Source: Chrysemys picta bellii
Taxonomy: Eukaryota; Chordata; Testudines; Emydidae
NCBI RefSeq assembly: GCF_011386835.1
Contig: NC_088792.1
Location: 108,162,421-108,226,420, forward strand
Reading direction: 5' to 3'
DNA: 64,000 bases
In this document: piece after piece, positions 24,301 to 36,946 of the stretch
Layout: each line of letters starts with the position of its first letter
Position numbering within the stretch: position 1 is the stretch's first letter
Position numbers and translations under genes: made by a program
Notes under the pieces: model-generated
Told to the model about the DNA's origin: nothing
The model's input: the letters and a program-made list of their open reading frames with translations, nothing else
Database searches by the model: none

Positions 24301-24842
24301 CTATAGGTAAATGGTGAGGTGGCTGTTTAATGGGTCATTTCCCCTCAGTATCAATCTTGTGCTGGACCAGTGGAATACAACCTATATTATTATAAGCTCA
24401 GGAAAACAGATTTTAATTCCTAACTCTTAGACCATTCTGCTGTTCTGCATTTAAGTGTACTGTACTGTGCCAGAACAAGTCTAATAAAAATCTTTGTCCC
24501 CTTTCCCTTTGTAGCCTTCTGTTATACCAGCATTTATTAGATCCACCAGCTCATACTTTGCAACCATGGTTCCCTTTTTTATTATTTGCTGTTTGTCAGA
24601 ATCATTCAGCAAATGATCAGGAATCTATTCTGGTTTCAGATTCACAAAAGCTTTCACAGCTAAGCTTTCCCATGAGAGCCAGGATCTCCACCACTCCCTG
24701 TCTTTCCTTTTCTTGAAGCTAAAACAGCCTGTAGCTGTTATAATGGTATCTGCCCATAGGGGCAGGGCAGCTTTTTCAGTGCAAACCAATTGCCAATATA
24801 TGTTGTTTCAACTGAGTCACAGTTTTAAATGTAATTTCCAGA

Positions 24843-25202
24843 TTAAATCTGTAAGGCAGTGTTTCTGACATTTATTTCACAGTTATTAGCCATAAAGAAA
24901 TTCAAACAAATTATTAGCTCATCCACTATGTTGGCTTCCCAGTGTTGTTTGAATCCCAGAAGTCCAATTTTCAAACATAATTTTCTCAATTTTTGAAGGG
25001 TGGATGTTCCCCCAGTCAGTTTTAGATTCCTCTTCCTTAGCCTTTTTAACGTGTCTGGTTTCATAACTTTCATACTTGAGCCAGTGTCCATTATTCCCAC
25101 ACACTGTACAGACCCTATTACACACTCAATAGCTGAACTCCCATTATTGTTGAACTGCCTAGATCGAAACAAAAACTGTTGGGCTGATTCTTGTACCTCC
25201 AA
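24843..25202 (-). pseudogene. Retrotransposon aspartic protease
   Basis: This 119-codon frame contains the aspartic-protease active-site signature DTGS (residues 39-42, about 25088-25077), preceded by hydrophobic residues (VGIM), as in retropepsins. The enzyme would cleave the gag-pol polyprotein. Downstream residues include a later hydrophobic stretch, but the second conserved ILG-type motif is not clear. Its position between gag and RT on the same strand supports the call. Neighbouring frames are interrupted, so the polyprotein is broken. Confidence 0.7.
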
Positions 25203-25321
25203 GCTTTGGCCCCTTCAGATTGGTGTACCCCCATTTAACAAACTGAGTGATGGGGCTTTCACTAGACACTTATGATGCTCTGTTCTGGCCAGCCTTATAT
25301 TTATAACAATCCTTTTCATGG

Positions 25322-26580
25322 TTATTTTTTTTTCAGAGTACCAGCATTTAACTGACCTGCCTCCCTTAATTGTTGCATTATTGCTGATTTCCCTTGTTTT
25401 ATAAAACCCAATGTATCACTTTCTAATTGTTCAAAAAGGTCACACACCAGATTAGAACCCCCTCTTTCATCATACATATTAGACACAGAATCATACTTAT
25501 AGGGCACAAGGTGATTCTCTTCTTCAGTAGTGGCTACTTTCTCTTCTGGTGGACTGATGCAAGGAAAGATTCAAGTTCTGTGGAAAATTCCACAACCTCT
25601 TAGACTGTCTTTGGTCTCTTTTTACTGGTCTTCATCTGCATGTCCAAGTCCAGCTGAGCATCTATAAATTGGTTGATTGCCAGTTTGTCTTGGAAATCCT
25701 TCCTAGTATCTGGAAATGTCAGGAACAAAAGTCCACAGATCTTCTGTCACTTCAGGTGGAACCTCTTCTGTCTCCTTTTAGGTTTTAGCTCTGCTTCAGC
25801 CAGCTTGGATTCATGGCTGGCTCCAACCAACATTTCAAAGGCTTGTACCAGATCTGGATAATTCAATCTCTTTTCTGGGAGTGAGTTCTGTAGTGCCATC
25901 AGAGCTGGGCCACTCAAGTTGGCTGCTAGGAAATGCCCTTTCTGTCCCATCTTTCAACCAGTCATTTAAAACTGTGATATTAAACTGAGCCAAATAAGCC
26001 TCCCTGGGAGTTTCTCCCTCAGTGTTATTGGGCTTTTTCATAACTTGAGCTGGGAAGACTTAGGGAAGTCTGGGAAGCCCCCTGGGACTTTGTAGGTTAC
26101 AAAAGGAGTGAAAAACTGTTGTAAATGTTCTTAATCCAAGTTCTCTGGCTGGCCCAATTCCACATGTAGGTGACTGCCTTCCATGGTGGGATGCAACCCT
26201 TTGATTTCCTTCTCTAATTGATTTTTCAGCTCATCTCTGTTGCAAGTTCCATATCGGCTAGAGATTTTTTGGTTTCCCCTATTTCATAGAAAACCTTCTG
26301 GTCCATGGCAGGTAGGTTGTTGGCCATCTCATCAATCCATCTTGCCATTCCATACTGGGAGTGTTGCAGCTGAGCTTCCCAGTCTGTCTGGGCATCTTGT
26401 AGTTGCTGCTCCAACAGAGATTTTGTCTCCACCTGAAAGTCATCTTCCAGCCCTTTTTGGGAAACCTCTAGATGCTGGTAGTTTCTTTTGTGAAGCCTCC
26501 ACCTCTTGTTTTAGGACTTGTTTTTAATTATTTTGGCAATCTTTGAATTCTGCAAGCTCCTCCATTATTTGTTCCATCTT
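25322..26580 (-). pseudogene. Retrotransposon gag, broken into several frames
   Basis: Several minus-strand frames join in order: an N-terminal charged stretch rich in E, Q and K (near 26580-26230, e.g. LLEQQLQDAQTDWEAQL), probably a coiled coil; a capsid-like part with PREAYLAQF (26041-25835) and FLAANLSGPALMALQ (25950-25747); and a C-terminal part (25507-25322). The composition and order fit a gypsy gag, which forms the particle shell. No intact CCHC knuckle was seen. There are at least three frame changes. Confidence 0.65.
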
Positions 26581-26850
26581 GGTTCAACAGGAACACTGCC
26601 CACAGTTTCTCTCCTTTGAAACTGGATCCATACCAATATTACCCTTTTTGATTAAGTGGCTAGCCAAAGTTTGGGTCTCTGCAGGACTTTTCTATCAGGA
26701 GGAGAAAGTGATGACAGAGTCATGTGTCTCGGATGAAATCCTGTTTATTTAAAAAATAATATGCAATTTCCTATTTCCCTGAACACAGGAGTTTCTTCTG
26801 CTCCCCTCTATCTCTCTCACACACACATCTCTACTGAAGCAATACCCAAC

Positions 26851-27726
26851 TGTCATAACTATAAAGGGAAGGGTAACAACCCTCCTGTGTACAATACTAT
26901 ACAATACCCTCCTGGGTAGAGACACCAAAATCCTTTTACCTGTAAAGGGTTAAGAAGCTCAGGTAACCTGGCTGACACCTGACCCAAAGGACCAATAAGG
27001 GAACAAGATACTTTCAAATCTTGGGGAGGGTGAAGGCTTTAGTTTGTGTGCTCTTTGTTTTGGGGTTTGTTCGCTCTTGGGACTAAGAGGGACCGGACAT
27101 CAATCCATGCCCTCCAAATCTTTCTGAATAAGTCTCTCATATTTCAAACTTGTAAGTAACAGCCAGGCAAGGCATGTTAGTTTTGTCTTTGTTTTCTCAA
27201 CTTGTAAATGTTCCTTTGCTAGAGGGAGGTTTATCCCTGTTTTGCTGTACTTTGAAACTAAGGCTAGAGGGGGTTCCTCTGGGCTCTTTGAATCTGATTA
27301 CCCTGTAAAGTTATTTTACTTCCTGATTTTACAGAGATGATTTTTACCTTTTTCTTTAATTAAAATTCTTCTTTTAAGAACCTGATTGATTTTTCATTGT
27401 TTTAAGCTCCAAGGGTTTTGGATCTGTGTTCACCAGGACTAATTGGTGAGGGTATACCCTTAAGCCTACCCAGGAAAAGGGGTGTAAGGACTTGGGGGAG
27501 GGGGAAGGAATTAGTCTCAAATCTGCCCAGGAAGGGGGGGAGGGGTTAGAGACTTGGGAAATATTTGGGGAAAGGCAGAGTTCCAAGTGGCTCTCCCCTA
27601 AGATTTGGAACACGCTTGGTGGTGGCAGCTTACTGTTATCCTAAGCTGGTAAATAAGCTTAGGGGGCTTTCATGCGGGTCCCCACATCTGTACCCTAGAG
27701 TTCAGAGTGGGGAAGGAACCCTGACA
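26851..27726 (+). mobile_element. Solo LTR, 876 bp, with 5-bp TSD
   Basis: It begins TGTCATAACTATAAAGG and ends CCCTGACA, so the termini are TG...CA with inverted TGTCA/TGACA. It is flanked by CCAAC (26846-26850) and CCAGC (27727-27731), a 5-bp duplication with one mismatch. An AT-rich tract with AATTAAA near 27358 is a plausible polyadenylation region. No internal coding sequence is attached. This fits an LTR left behind by homologous recombination, here in or beside the minus-strand gypsy element. Confidence 0.8.
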
Positions 27727-27731
27727 CCAGC

Positions 27732-28612
27732 AAAACCCCTACGTCCACATGTCCCTTTGTTTTGGGCAGCAACCTGGGCCTGTTTTAGGTGGACACAGCT
27801 ATTGTTTCAGATTTCTGGGGTTCCCTAAAGAAGCTCAACTATCTTAAATTAAGGGCAGCAGTTACATCCATCAGCTTCAGTAACTTCTAGAGAGATGTCA
27901 GCATCTATGTGAGACAAAGGGCTTTCTAAGACTGAATCAGTATGATAATTCAATAAGATAATCTGCTTTCCTATCAATTGGTGTAGTTTACACTCTTCTC
28001 AATTTCTACTTTTACACTTCTCAATTTCTACTCTGATTTTTCTTTGTAGTTTGAATCATGTGCCAATAAATTTTGTTTGTATTAGAGATAAATAGATCTG
28101 GATGTGGCGTCAGCTAAGTCTGAGTGCCTTGGAGACAAAGAAACTGAGCTCAGCTATAATATTTAAACTTCTAGCATCCCCACAGCCAAATCCAGTTAGG
28201 AGGCCTAATATCATATTTATCATAATTTAGCACTTTCAGTGCTGAGGAGCTGTCTATCTTGTTCAGGTATTGAATGTATGTGTCACAGGATTGCATGTAT
28301 GTATGTAGAGGAGGAGGAAGATACATTTTGTAGACATACTGGTTTCTTATCACCCATATGGTTCCAGCTGCAACACTATAGAAACAGGTGCTTAACTTGA
28401 CTATGGCCATATTCAGCATCTCTTGGAATAGGTGAAGAGGAAGTGATGAGGTGCTACTCTGGGTGAGTGGGGGACAGCAGGAGACAGAATGGCCGGTATA
28501 GATAAATGGCACAACGAAACCCCTTTTAAAATTAGCAGTGATTCTAACATGGACAAAATCTCTCTGTCACTAAGTCTTGCACTATTAAAGCTGTGAACTA
28601 GACTGCCAGGGA
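27732..28612. other. Spacer or remote part of the minus-strand gypsy LTR
   Basis: No coding feature. The first 300-400 bp could be U3 of the interrupted gypsy 5' LTR, but there is no second LTR copy in the window to compare with. The rest is unassigned. Confidence 0.35.
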
Positions 28613-28916
28613 GGGTATGTCTGCACTGCAGTCATGAGGGGGGATTGCAGGATGTTATACCTGAGCTAGTTCTGATCTGGCTAGCTCAAAGCTAGCTTGT
28701 GTAACAATAGTAGTGAAGCCACTGCAGCATAGACAGTGGCACAGGATAGCTGCTGGACTATGTATGCAGGGTCCCAGGCAGGTGGGACTAGCCCATGCAG
28801 CTGCAGCTTCACTGCTATTGTTACTCGAACTAGCTTTGATCTAGATTGAAGCTAGCTCAAGTATGCCTATATGTGCAACAATCACATCTCCTGAGTGCAG
28901 TGTAGCAGACATAACC
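28613..28916. mobile_element. Palindromic MITE
   Basis: Long imperfect terminal inverted repeats: the left end GGGTATGTCTGCACTGCAG pairs with the right end, which in reverse complement reads GGTTATGTCTGCTACACTGC. Inside, GAGCTAGTTCTGATCTGGC and AACTAGCTTTGATCTAG, and AACAATAGTAGTGAAGC and GCTTCACTGCTATTGTT, also pair, so most of the element folds on itself. It encodes nothing. Flanks AGGGAG and AGAGAG may be a decayed target duplication. A related sequence lies at 57275-57515. Confidence 0.65.
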
Positions 28917-29230
28917 AGAGAGCGAGAAAACACCCACCTCTGCCCATCTAAATAAACCCTCTGTTCATGTTACACACACATCCTGTCTCTAGCCTGAAAA
29001 ACACTACAGTGGTAGTCCCTCACTGCATTTTGCCCTTCCCTTCCCACTCCTGTACACACATCTTGGTTCCTGCTCCAAACCCCCTTTCCTCCTGGCTCCT
29101 ATCCTCTGGGATGCCTCTCAAACTCCTGCCACTGTTCCCTCACCGTGCATCTCTTCCCCCTTCTCACCTTATTCCTGTTCTTCACCCCATTACATTTGAG
29201 TCGGGCTGGTTCCTCCTTGCTGCCTGAGCA

Positions 29231-30093
29231 TGTTGTGATAATTGGGCTGACAAATTTACCCTAATAGTGAGCTCAACTGTAAAAAGTATGTAAAAGTTAA
29301 TAAGATGTCACAAAGGGAGACAGAAAGACTGAATTAGTCTAAACAAAAAGGGATACTGATATAACTCAAAATATAACTAACTGTGTTAAAATCATGCCTG
29401 CTACACAAAAACATTTGGGTCTAATAATCAGTAAATCAACATCAGTGTGTTAAAAACTAAGCCTAATTAGTAAACAAAATAATGAGGGCCTGGGCTATTC
29501 TACCCACCATTTCTTTTGTAAGACCTTAAAAATAGAGACTTTGGAGGGGGCAAAGGAGAACAAATGAAAGCTACTGAAGTGAGCTTCACCATCATGGCTG
29601 CTATCCCCACTGCCTCCAAGGACCCTGGACCTTCTTTGAACTATTTTGAAAGATGTCCTGGCCAGATCAGAGGCCCCTACTGTTTCTAGCTGAATCCCAA
29701 ACACCACCTGAGATGAAATGGGATTGGGCTTTAATAACAGCTCCAGCCCCAACTTCCTTTCTTTTCTCCAAAAGGGCAGTTATTACCATCTTGCATACCA
29801 ACTAAAAGACTGTCAAACCAGGGGGGTTTTCTTCTAAAAACTCTCTCCGGATAAAGAAAAAGGGAACAAAAATGTGTTAAAATTAAAGCCTTATTTAATG
29901 CTTTTCATTTAAAATGCTTTAACTGTTTTTCCTTCTTTTCTGTATCTTTAATAAGAAGTTAAAAGGATTTTTAGAAGTATGCTTGCCATGGTACTAAGCA
30001 GGCTAAAGGCTCTGAACCTTGTTTAACGCTAGATAGTAACTAAGTTATGTTAACATCTTTAAGCCCCTATATTCCATTTAAATTAATACAACA
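29231..30093 (+). mobile_element. Candidate solo LTR, 863 bp
   Basis: The ends TGTTG (29231) and CAACA (ending 30093) are inverted repeats in the TG...CA format, and the length is typical of an LTR. The block is AT-rich at its 3' end with an ATTAAAG-type signal near 29882. The flanking bases AGCA and GGCA are only a weak possible duplication. No retroviral coding sequence is adjacent. The boundaries are a proposal. Confidence 0.45.
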
Positions 30094-32230
30094 GGCACCA
30101 GTAGGGGGAACACTGAGAATGCAGGAGAGAGCATCTCCCTGCTTTCAGTTTTGGTGCCTGACACCACATTAGCACACCTGGAGCACTTGGAGGGAAAGTC
30201 CTGCTCAGCCCCTGCAGCCCCCAGCAATGATAATAAAAGTTGCTCTGTGGAGATGCTGCATGCACCAACTCTCAGCGCTGGGAGCTGTGAAGGAATGGAG
30301 CCCTAGACTGTTTGGGGCTCCACCTTGCCTGAGGGCTTGTGCCCAAGAGACTAATTACTGCCCAGCCTAGTTCAGAGGGTCTGGGCGCCAGAGACAGCTA
30401 ATTTCCCCTTTTCCAGATTGCCTTTCTAGGACTGAGACAGCAAGGGGGCAGGGCCTCCCTCCAAGATTGACAGGGAGGAATGGCCACACATTCTTATAGT
30501 AGCCTACTTATTTATTTATTGTTGCTGTAAATGTCTTGTTGCAGTTGCAAAAACTGTTGTAAAAGATGCAACTGGAATAAGAACACATTTCTTATCATGT
30601 TAGATAGATTACATTCTAATTATAAATGTATAAATTATTCAATTGCCCATTTAACTTAACAACATGCAGGTTATTTGAGTTTTGAATAAGAAGTAAAACA
30701 TATCCAGGTACTACTGTGTCAAGATAACATCTATTCTTTGATACTTATTGAAGCTTTTTGGCAACATAAATTTGTTAAGCTTAAAAGAGAGAGAGAGAGA
30801 GAGACAGCAAAGAACAAAACAGTTTTTTTCTTCATGTTAAATTGTTCTTTTTGCTGTTCAGTTGCTCATAATAAGCAGCAGCCGTACAGCAAAAATACTG
30901 TTTGCAAATCAAGCAAAATTCCTGCAGTATTTGTGCATTTCCTCCTCCTATTCATCAAAACATTATGTTACATTTTGTTAGCCATTGCATCATCTCTTTA
31001 TACTTTGACAGTACTTAAATTTTCAGGATAGTACACCTTGTGACCACTTGTCTTGGGACAGTGCAGCCAATGAAGACCAATACTGTAACTGGCATTTATC
31101 TCATAGGATCTATACATACACTAGCTGTGGTCAACAGCTTTCTGTGTGGATTTAGAACAAACCTATGCAGGTTCCGGAATTTTCAGAAGAACAGTGTCCC
31201 TTTGGCAGACAGAGTTTTTGCATTCAGTTTGTGACTGCTTTTTGTGACTATATTTAAACCTCAGGCATGACCCTCAGATCTCCTGCCTCTAACTATCCGA
31301 TTATGTGCACAAATCAAGTGGTCATAGATCCAAGGACTAGGATTTCTGTTTTTAACTAATTTTGTAGGCACACAAATATGGACACAAATTTTACAGGTGC
31401 AAGTTTTGCCTATGCAAATGAAAACCAAGCTTTGGCCTTTCTATAAAATTAAACCTTAATTTCATACCATTGATCTGTCTAATTTGATGAGCCTTTGAAT
31501 CTTCCAATAGCAAATGCTATATGTTTGTTTTACCTGACAGTGGAGAATTGACTAATGGAACTTAAATGTTGCTTTGGATAGTTACTTTCTCTCTACAGAA
31601 GATGCCATCGTATATTCAGTCAGCTTGTAGTTTCTTGTTTTGTTTTTTTCCGTGTTCAGGAAGGAAAGAAAGATGAAAATGCCAAGTACTTAATCTTAAC
31701 ATTTAATAGGTAGGGTCATTAAATAAGATATGAAACAGCAGCCAAAGATTTAGAAAGGAACATCAAGCATAGCAGAATAGGATAATTTGCTACACATATC
31801 TAATATAATTCTCCCTCTTTGACAGTGTAACTTATTTGCAGTGCATTTCGCCAGCTCTAAATCTCCTCTGGCTCTTTGCCAAAACCTTTCTTTCTCCATT
31901 TTCTTTTCCCCCTGTGCTGTCTAATTAATCTCCTCCAAGAAGTCTCTCTATGGCTGGAGGTTTTGTTTAGTTTTTTACTTGCACCTATTTTATTTGTTTT
32001 AAATATTTCTTAAACTTTGTTCATCTTTTTTTGTACCTTCACAAAAACTTTTTAAGCTACTTTCTGTATCTTTTGATTCACTACCCATCGTGTTCTGTCT
32101 TTTATCTGAATGATCTTATCTGTTTTCTGTATATAAAAAGAAGTTCAAATATGTGCATTATCTTTCACAACAGTAATGTTGTGGGTACTCTTAATGTTCC
32201 ACTATGATTATGATGGATTGTATTTATTAT
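30094..32230. other. Spacer with a GA microsatellite
   Basis: No gene recognised. 30290-30485 is GC-richer and may be a fragment of a dispersed repeat, unassigned. A (GA)n run lies at 30786-30805. Open frames at 30738-31234 have no motifs. Confidence 0.5.
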
Positions 32231-32468
32231 TATCATTTACTTGTATTTCAGTGGCACCTGCTCACCCCAACCAAGATTGGAGGTTCACTCTATAAACAGA
32301 ATACGAAACTCTCCCACCATTTGAAAACTCTTCAGACAGAGTCAAAGGAAGGGGCTTGCAGATGGGGAATTTCTTCTGAGGCACAGAAAGATGAAGTGAC
32401 TTACAGGAAGCCTATGGTAGAACTAGGATTTGAACTCAGAGCTGCTGCATCCCTATGTATAATCTAAC
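32231..32468 (+). repeat. Ancient LINE/SINE 3' remnant
   Basis: The order of phrases GAGGCACAGAAAGATGAAG, TGACTTACAGGAAGCC and GAACTAGGATTTGAACTCAG is that of an old amniote dispersed repeat of the CR1/L2/MIR type. In such repeats a lower-case-like run GAGGCACAGAGAG...AAGTGACTTGCCC...GAATTGAACCC recurs. The match is divergent and from memory, so the family is not fixed. Confidence 0.45.
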
Positions 32469-33884
32469 CACAAGATGGCATACCAGTTCTAAAAGAGAGA
32501 GTATCCATCTGTAGCTGATTGATTCTACTAATTCTCTTAAATCAAGAATATTGATACAAAGGATAGTCAGACAAATTGATTGATTGTTTTCAGCTAATTT
32601 CCATTCAGTACAATGAAAATAGCTTCCAACTAAGCAGTTTTGCTTGTGCATTTTATCCCATAATGAAGTGGAGCTGCCTTGGAAGTAGCCTACCTTAGCA
32701 GCACCGGTCTTAGAGTAATCCTCATTAGAGCATTGGCTGAGGTAAACACACATTCCTGCTTAGATCCAGAAGCCTTGGCACCTGTTGCACAAAGGGAAAA
32801 GATACTTATACTCAGGATGTATCTATTTTTTAGATCCAATACATTCAATTTATCTCAGCTATATTTGCAAGACATGGAAAAGCTGAAAGGAAGCATGGAT
32901 ATTTGCATGCAGAATAATAGCACGGAGGTGTCTTCAGTCCCTTGCTGTTATGAAAGCTAAAAAACATAGGTGATGCCTAGGCAGGCAAGTATCTGTTGGG
33001 GAGGAGAGGATTGGATGAGTTGTGCCATCAAAAGTGTAAAGTTGTGATAACTGTGAGCACATTCTTTTTCACTTTCAGAACATTTTTGCTTACCACCTGG
33101 AACAAAATGGTAAAACTATTATTTTTTGTTAACTATGCAAGCATTTCTGATGTTTTGATGACTGGGTAACAGGATTTATCAGTTCAAAGAGTAGGCATAT
33201 TTTTCGATTAATCTGCATTTTTTGATAATTCAGTTGCACACTTGGGCCATTGGATTTTATATATTTTGCTGAGCACTCTGTTTTGATTTGGTAATCAACC
33301 AGTCTACTTCAGTAAGTTTTATATTGTCGAACAATATTTGAGGGATTTTCATACTTTTCAGAACAAATAAGCACAATTTTCTATTCCATTTGCAGATGTT
33401 TATGATCTAGTTGCAGACTGCGTTTATCTAAGAGGATATTATAGAATTTGTTTTTGTTGCTGTTTTCCATCAAGTGCCTTTTCCAGGGTGGTGCCGGAGT
33501 TGGCCACCCCACAGACAATTACTTTAATCAGAAGCTGAGCTTTTATTTAAAGGAGAAAAAAAAAGCTTTCAAATGTGCACTGAAAGCTGGCATTTCTGAG
33601 TCTGCAGATAACAAGTCTGAAAGAAAAACTGAAAAGTATGAACTCTCCCATTGATCTCCATGGGGCGTTAACTCTAAAGATTGCTCTGGGGGCGCAGTTT
33701 GTACGTCAGTCAAGCTTCATTAACTCGATGGCTGGACTGCATATTCATCAAGTGCAAAGATTACAAAGGGAGCTTTTTTTTCTTTGAATGAGCACAGCTA
33801 TCTCTTAAGACTTAAACCTAGGCCTGCAGGCTCAGCATTGGTGACAGAGAGGTGGGGGAGGTGAGGAAAGGAACCTTCTCTGAG
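32469..33884. other. Spacer
   Basis: No gene or repeat recognised. Confidence 0.5.
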
Positions 33885-33888
33885 GTCT

Positions 33889-34138
33889 GGCCTATGTTTG
33901 AAAGTTTTACCCATATAACCGTTTAATTAGAGGTGTGATTCCCCCCACCCCCGAAATATATATACCAGTGTAATCCTCTCTCCCCGCAGCATGGGCACAA
34001 TTATGCCAGGAAAAAGGTGCCTTACAGCATATTCCCCTTCCCATATAGGTATAGTGCATTCACACTAGGGGCAATTGTATCACTTTAAATATATTGATAT
34101 AGTTAAAGCAGGACAACTTTTGTGTATAGACAAGCCCT
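33889..34138. mobile_element. Palindromic MITE
   Basis: The left end GGCCTATGTTTGAAAGTTTTACC is matched in the inverted sense by the right end, which in reverse complement reads GGGCTTGTCTATACACAAAAGTT. Secondary matches further in (ATATAACCGTTTAA and TTTAACTATAT) suggest extended self-complementarity. No clear duplication was found. It encodes nothing. Confidence 0.5.
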
Positions 34139-35925
34139 GAGTCTGGTTGTGGCCATAGCAGCTGTTCTGCAACAGAAATGGGAAGAGGGGCTCAGTTTTC
34201 TGTGCCCCGTCAGGCAGGAACTTCTCCCCCAGCTTCTCTTCCCCCTCTCTCTGGCCTTTCTGAGAGGCAGAGCAAGAAGCTATGGGCTGGGGGCTGTCCA
34301 TTAATTACATAGCGCATTCGAGGGTGAGTGGGCCCTTAATGTTGTGTGTTTTGTTTTAGTGTTACAAGGGGCGGGTAGTCTTGAAAATCACACAGAAATG
34401 TGTTATGGGATAGCCCCTTGGAGCTTTTGATGTGTGGGACATGACCTGTCCGAGAAACAGGTACCCGGGCTTCTGAATTTATGGTTACATCCATCCTGGG
34501 ATTTGTTAGCACCAATGTAGCTGCACTGGTTCCAAGACCCTAGTGTCAATGTAAAAAGTGGTGCGTACCAATGCAGTTCAGCCCAATTTCAAAATAAGGT
34601 GAGCGGCCCTCCTAAAAGCCATTATTTTACAGCTGTGCAGTGCACTTTGTATGTGGGGTTTGCATCAGTGTTGCTATACTGATAGAGCCCGTCCAACCTC
34701 CTACTGTAGACACATACTTAATATTGGAAACATACTTATCAAAAGGACACTGTCAGGTAATTTAGGACCCCAAATTTAGAGTTTTGTTGGTGGGGGGAAA
34801 AAAACAACCCCCAATATTAATAAATATTTCATGAAATAAAAAAGAACATGATTTCCACATTTTCTTGCAACAGAGGTTCTAGTTGACTGACATGATGCGT
34901 GATTATGATTTAGAAGTAGTGTATACAATGCAGAATGATCTCTTTTTACAGGGGCCTCTCTATTGATGAGTTCCAGGTTCCTACTAATAATTTTTTTGGA
35001 AGTTACATAAGTTGTTCTCTTACAGGATCTTTTTTCTGAGCCTGCTTCTTAAATTGGGCAGGATCATGGCACTCCAGTCTTAAAATGTCCATTTTGTAAG
35101 TGGCTGTTGTGTTTGCTACATCTCTTCCAGCTGGTTGTATATTTGTTTCCTGTTATATTCCTCTCTCTCCTGAATCCCCATTTTTCCCATGTTGTTCTTG
35201 AGGGGAATGACACATTCTCATAGCTGGGTATGTGAAAAGGGGTCTAGCAACCAAGGTATGTGGCTTAAGTGGTTTAATTTCACCTTTAGTTTTATAAGAA
35301 GAATTATTAAATACATTTTTTTCCTTTATGTGTAATAGGTCAAACTAATGTAGCAAAGTTCACACACATCTGCATAGAAAATTATTGTAAACAGAGTAGA
35401 AATCAGAGTTCACTTCTGTGACTAATAAAGGATCAAATATTTGTAATGAATTTAAGAAAGGGTGAAAGTTCAAGACTTTTACTTGCTGTTGTCTTTTATA
35501 TAGCTGTATTAACCATCCAGTGGTCTATTATAATAATATACTCTGCCCTGAAATAAGGACAAACTGGCAAGGAGAGTTTAGTTTAAGTCCTGCTGATTTT
35601 GTTGCTATCGTTAATCAGGTGAACAGTCGCCACTCAGAAAGCCGAAGAATTCAGTTTTACTCCCAATAGTGACATCATCTAGTATCTGTGCAGTCCATTA
35701 TGCAGGTAAATGCTGCACTTTAGAGTCAGTTGAACCCATACATTGCTACATAAAAATAATCCTGAATTGCTGACCTGTGTATGGGATTTTAAAATGTCAT
35801 CTCTAAACTAAGGGAGAACATAAAATTCTCTGATTTACATAACATGCTAAATCTGGATTTATGTAAAATGCTTGCTACGGAAGGACAGAAATACCAAACT
35901 CAGCATAGCATTGGCACGAAACTCT
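34139..35925. other. Spacer, partly repeat-like
   Basis: 34315-34725 has MITE-like fragments (for example a right edge near CTACTGTAGACACATAC) but no resolvable ends. The rest is AT-rich without a recognised feature. Confidence 0.45.
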
Positions 35926-35928
35926 GAA

Positions 35929-36310
35929 TGGTGGTGCAACAGGGTGCTGGCCAAAAGGCACTGACTCAGCCCCTGTTAGCTCAGAGCCTGCTAGCTCAGC
36001 TCCCAGCAAGGGGAAGTGATTGGAGCTGATAGGCTGTGGCTGATTAAAGCCCTAAAAGAGAGACACCTGGGAGGGGAGGGCCTATAAAGCTAGCAGGAAG
36101 AAAGTAGGAGGGGAAGAACAGGAAAGTGAGGAGTGAGGGCCTGTTGCTCCCAGCTAGCTGTAAGAGCAAGCTGTTCCCTAAGGGGCTACCTGACTGATAG
36201 TTAACTGTAAAAAGCTGTATATACGTGGTGGGAAAATACAGGGAAAGAAAAGGGCACTGGTGTGTGAAAGAGTGGTCTCCAGCGAATTTGTACCATGAGC
36301 AACGAAGGGC
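35929..36310 (+). mobile_element. Possible LTR fragment with TATA box
   Basis: A GC-richer block contains TATAAAG (36083-36089) preceded by purine-rich sequence, as seen in LTR promoters. The edges do not show a duplication. It might be a gypsy-type solo LTR remnant, or another dispersed repeat. Confidence 0.35.
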
Positions 36311-36944
36311 ACGTCTACACGCGTCTATGCTACACTTGAATTAAAGACTTTGATATCAGTGAAGTTACACTGAAGGGAATGAATTTGGCTCACACTTTAT
36401 ATTTAAAGGCTTCTTAAAATTTCTCTTACAAACCATACTGTGTGGTGTGTATACAATTCACACAAACATTACAGAATGAAACTTTCAACTGCTTTCTATG
36501 TATACAGTGTAATATAAATAAGTTAATTATTCCTTAGTGTATTCAAGATACTGTAGAACAGCCAATAATTTACCTTCTGATACACTGTATTAAATACAAG
36601 TTAGTGACTTGACAGGCAAAAATAGATTTAATTTTACAGTATACTGAAATGATGAATGTTTGCTTTATATTCCGGAAAATGTCTAAACTTGTTCCCTTAG
36701 GTTACAGGTCCCCGTCTTTGCACAATTGGGTCCATTAAAATTTGGCTTCAGTTAAAACATAAGCACTGAAAATGAGGAGTACAAGAAAAGTATAGGGAAT
36801 TATATCTGCAAATATTCTGGGTCACCACTCAGCTGAATACATTTTTCCCTCTTTCTTTTGTTTGTCTGAACTAAAGAATCAAGTGGACAATAAAACAATG
36901 CTGGTTTTGTGGATGAGGATGCTAAAAATCACCCCTGTTCAATA
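36311..36944. other. AT-rich spacer
   Basis: Nothing recognised upstream of the gypsy 5' LTR. Confidence 0.5.
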
Positions 36945-36946
36945 CA

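Larger units (their letters stand above)
23700..28100 (-). mobile_element. Decayed Ty3/gypsy retrotransposon, minus strand, interrupted by a solo LTR
   Basis: Reading leftwards from about 26.8 kb, the pieces follow the gag-protease-RT order of Ty3/gypsy elements: gag-like coiled coil and capsid (26580-25322), aspartic protease (25202-24843) and reverse transcriptase (24300-23755). Nothing recognisable of RNase H, integrase or a 3' LTR remains to the left, so the element is truncated. A minus-strand AATAAA (about 26743) lies just upstream of gag, where the R region of a 5' LTR would be. The plus-strand solo LTR at 26851-27726 would then split that 5' LTR, but its part beyond 27732 is only inferred. 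All frames contain stops. It has decayed further than the plus-strand element at 36.9-45.0 kb. Confidence 0.75.

Noticed and set aside
26240..26527. 95-codon plus-strand frame
   Set aside because: Antisense to the gag region of the minus-strand gypsy element.
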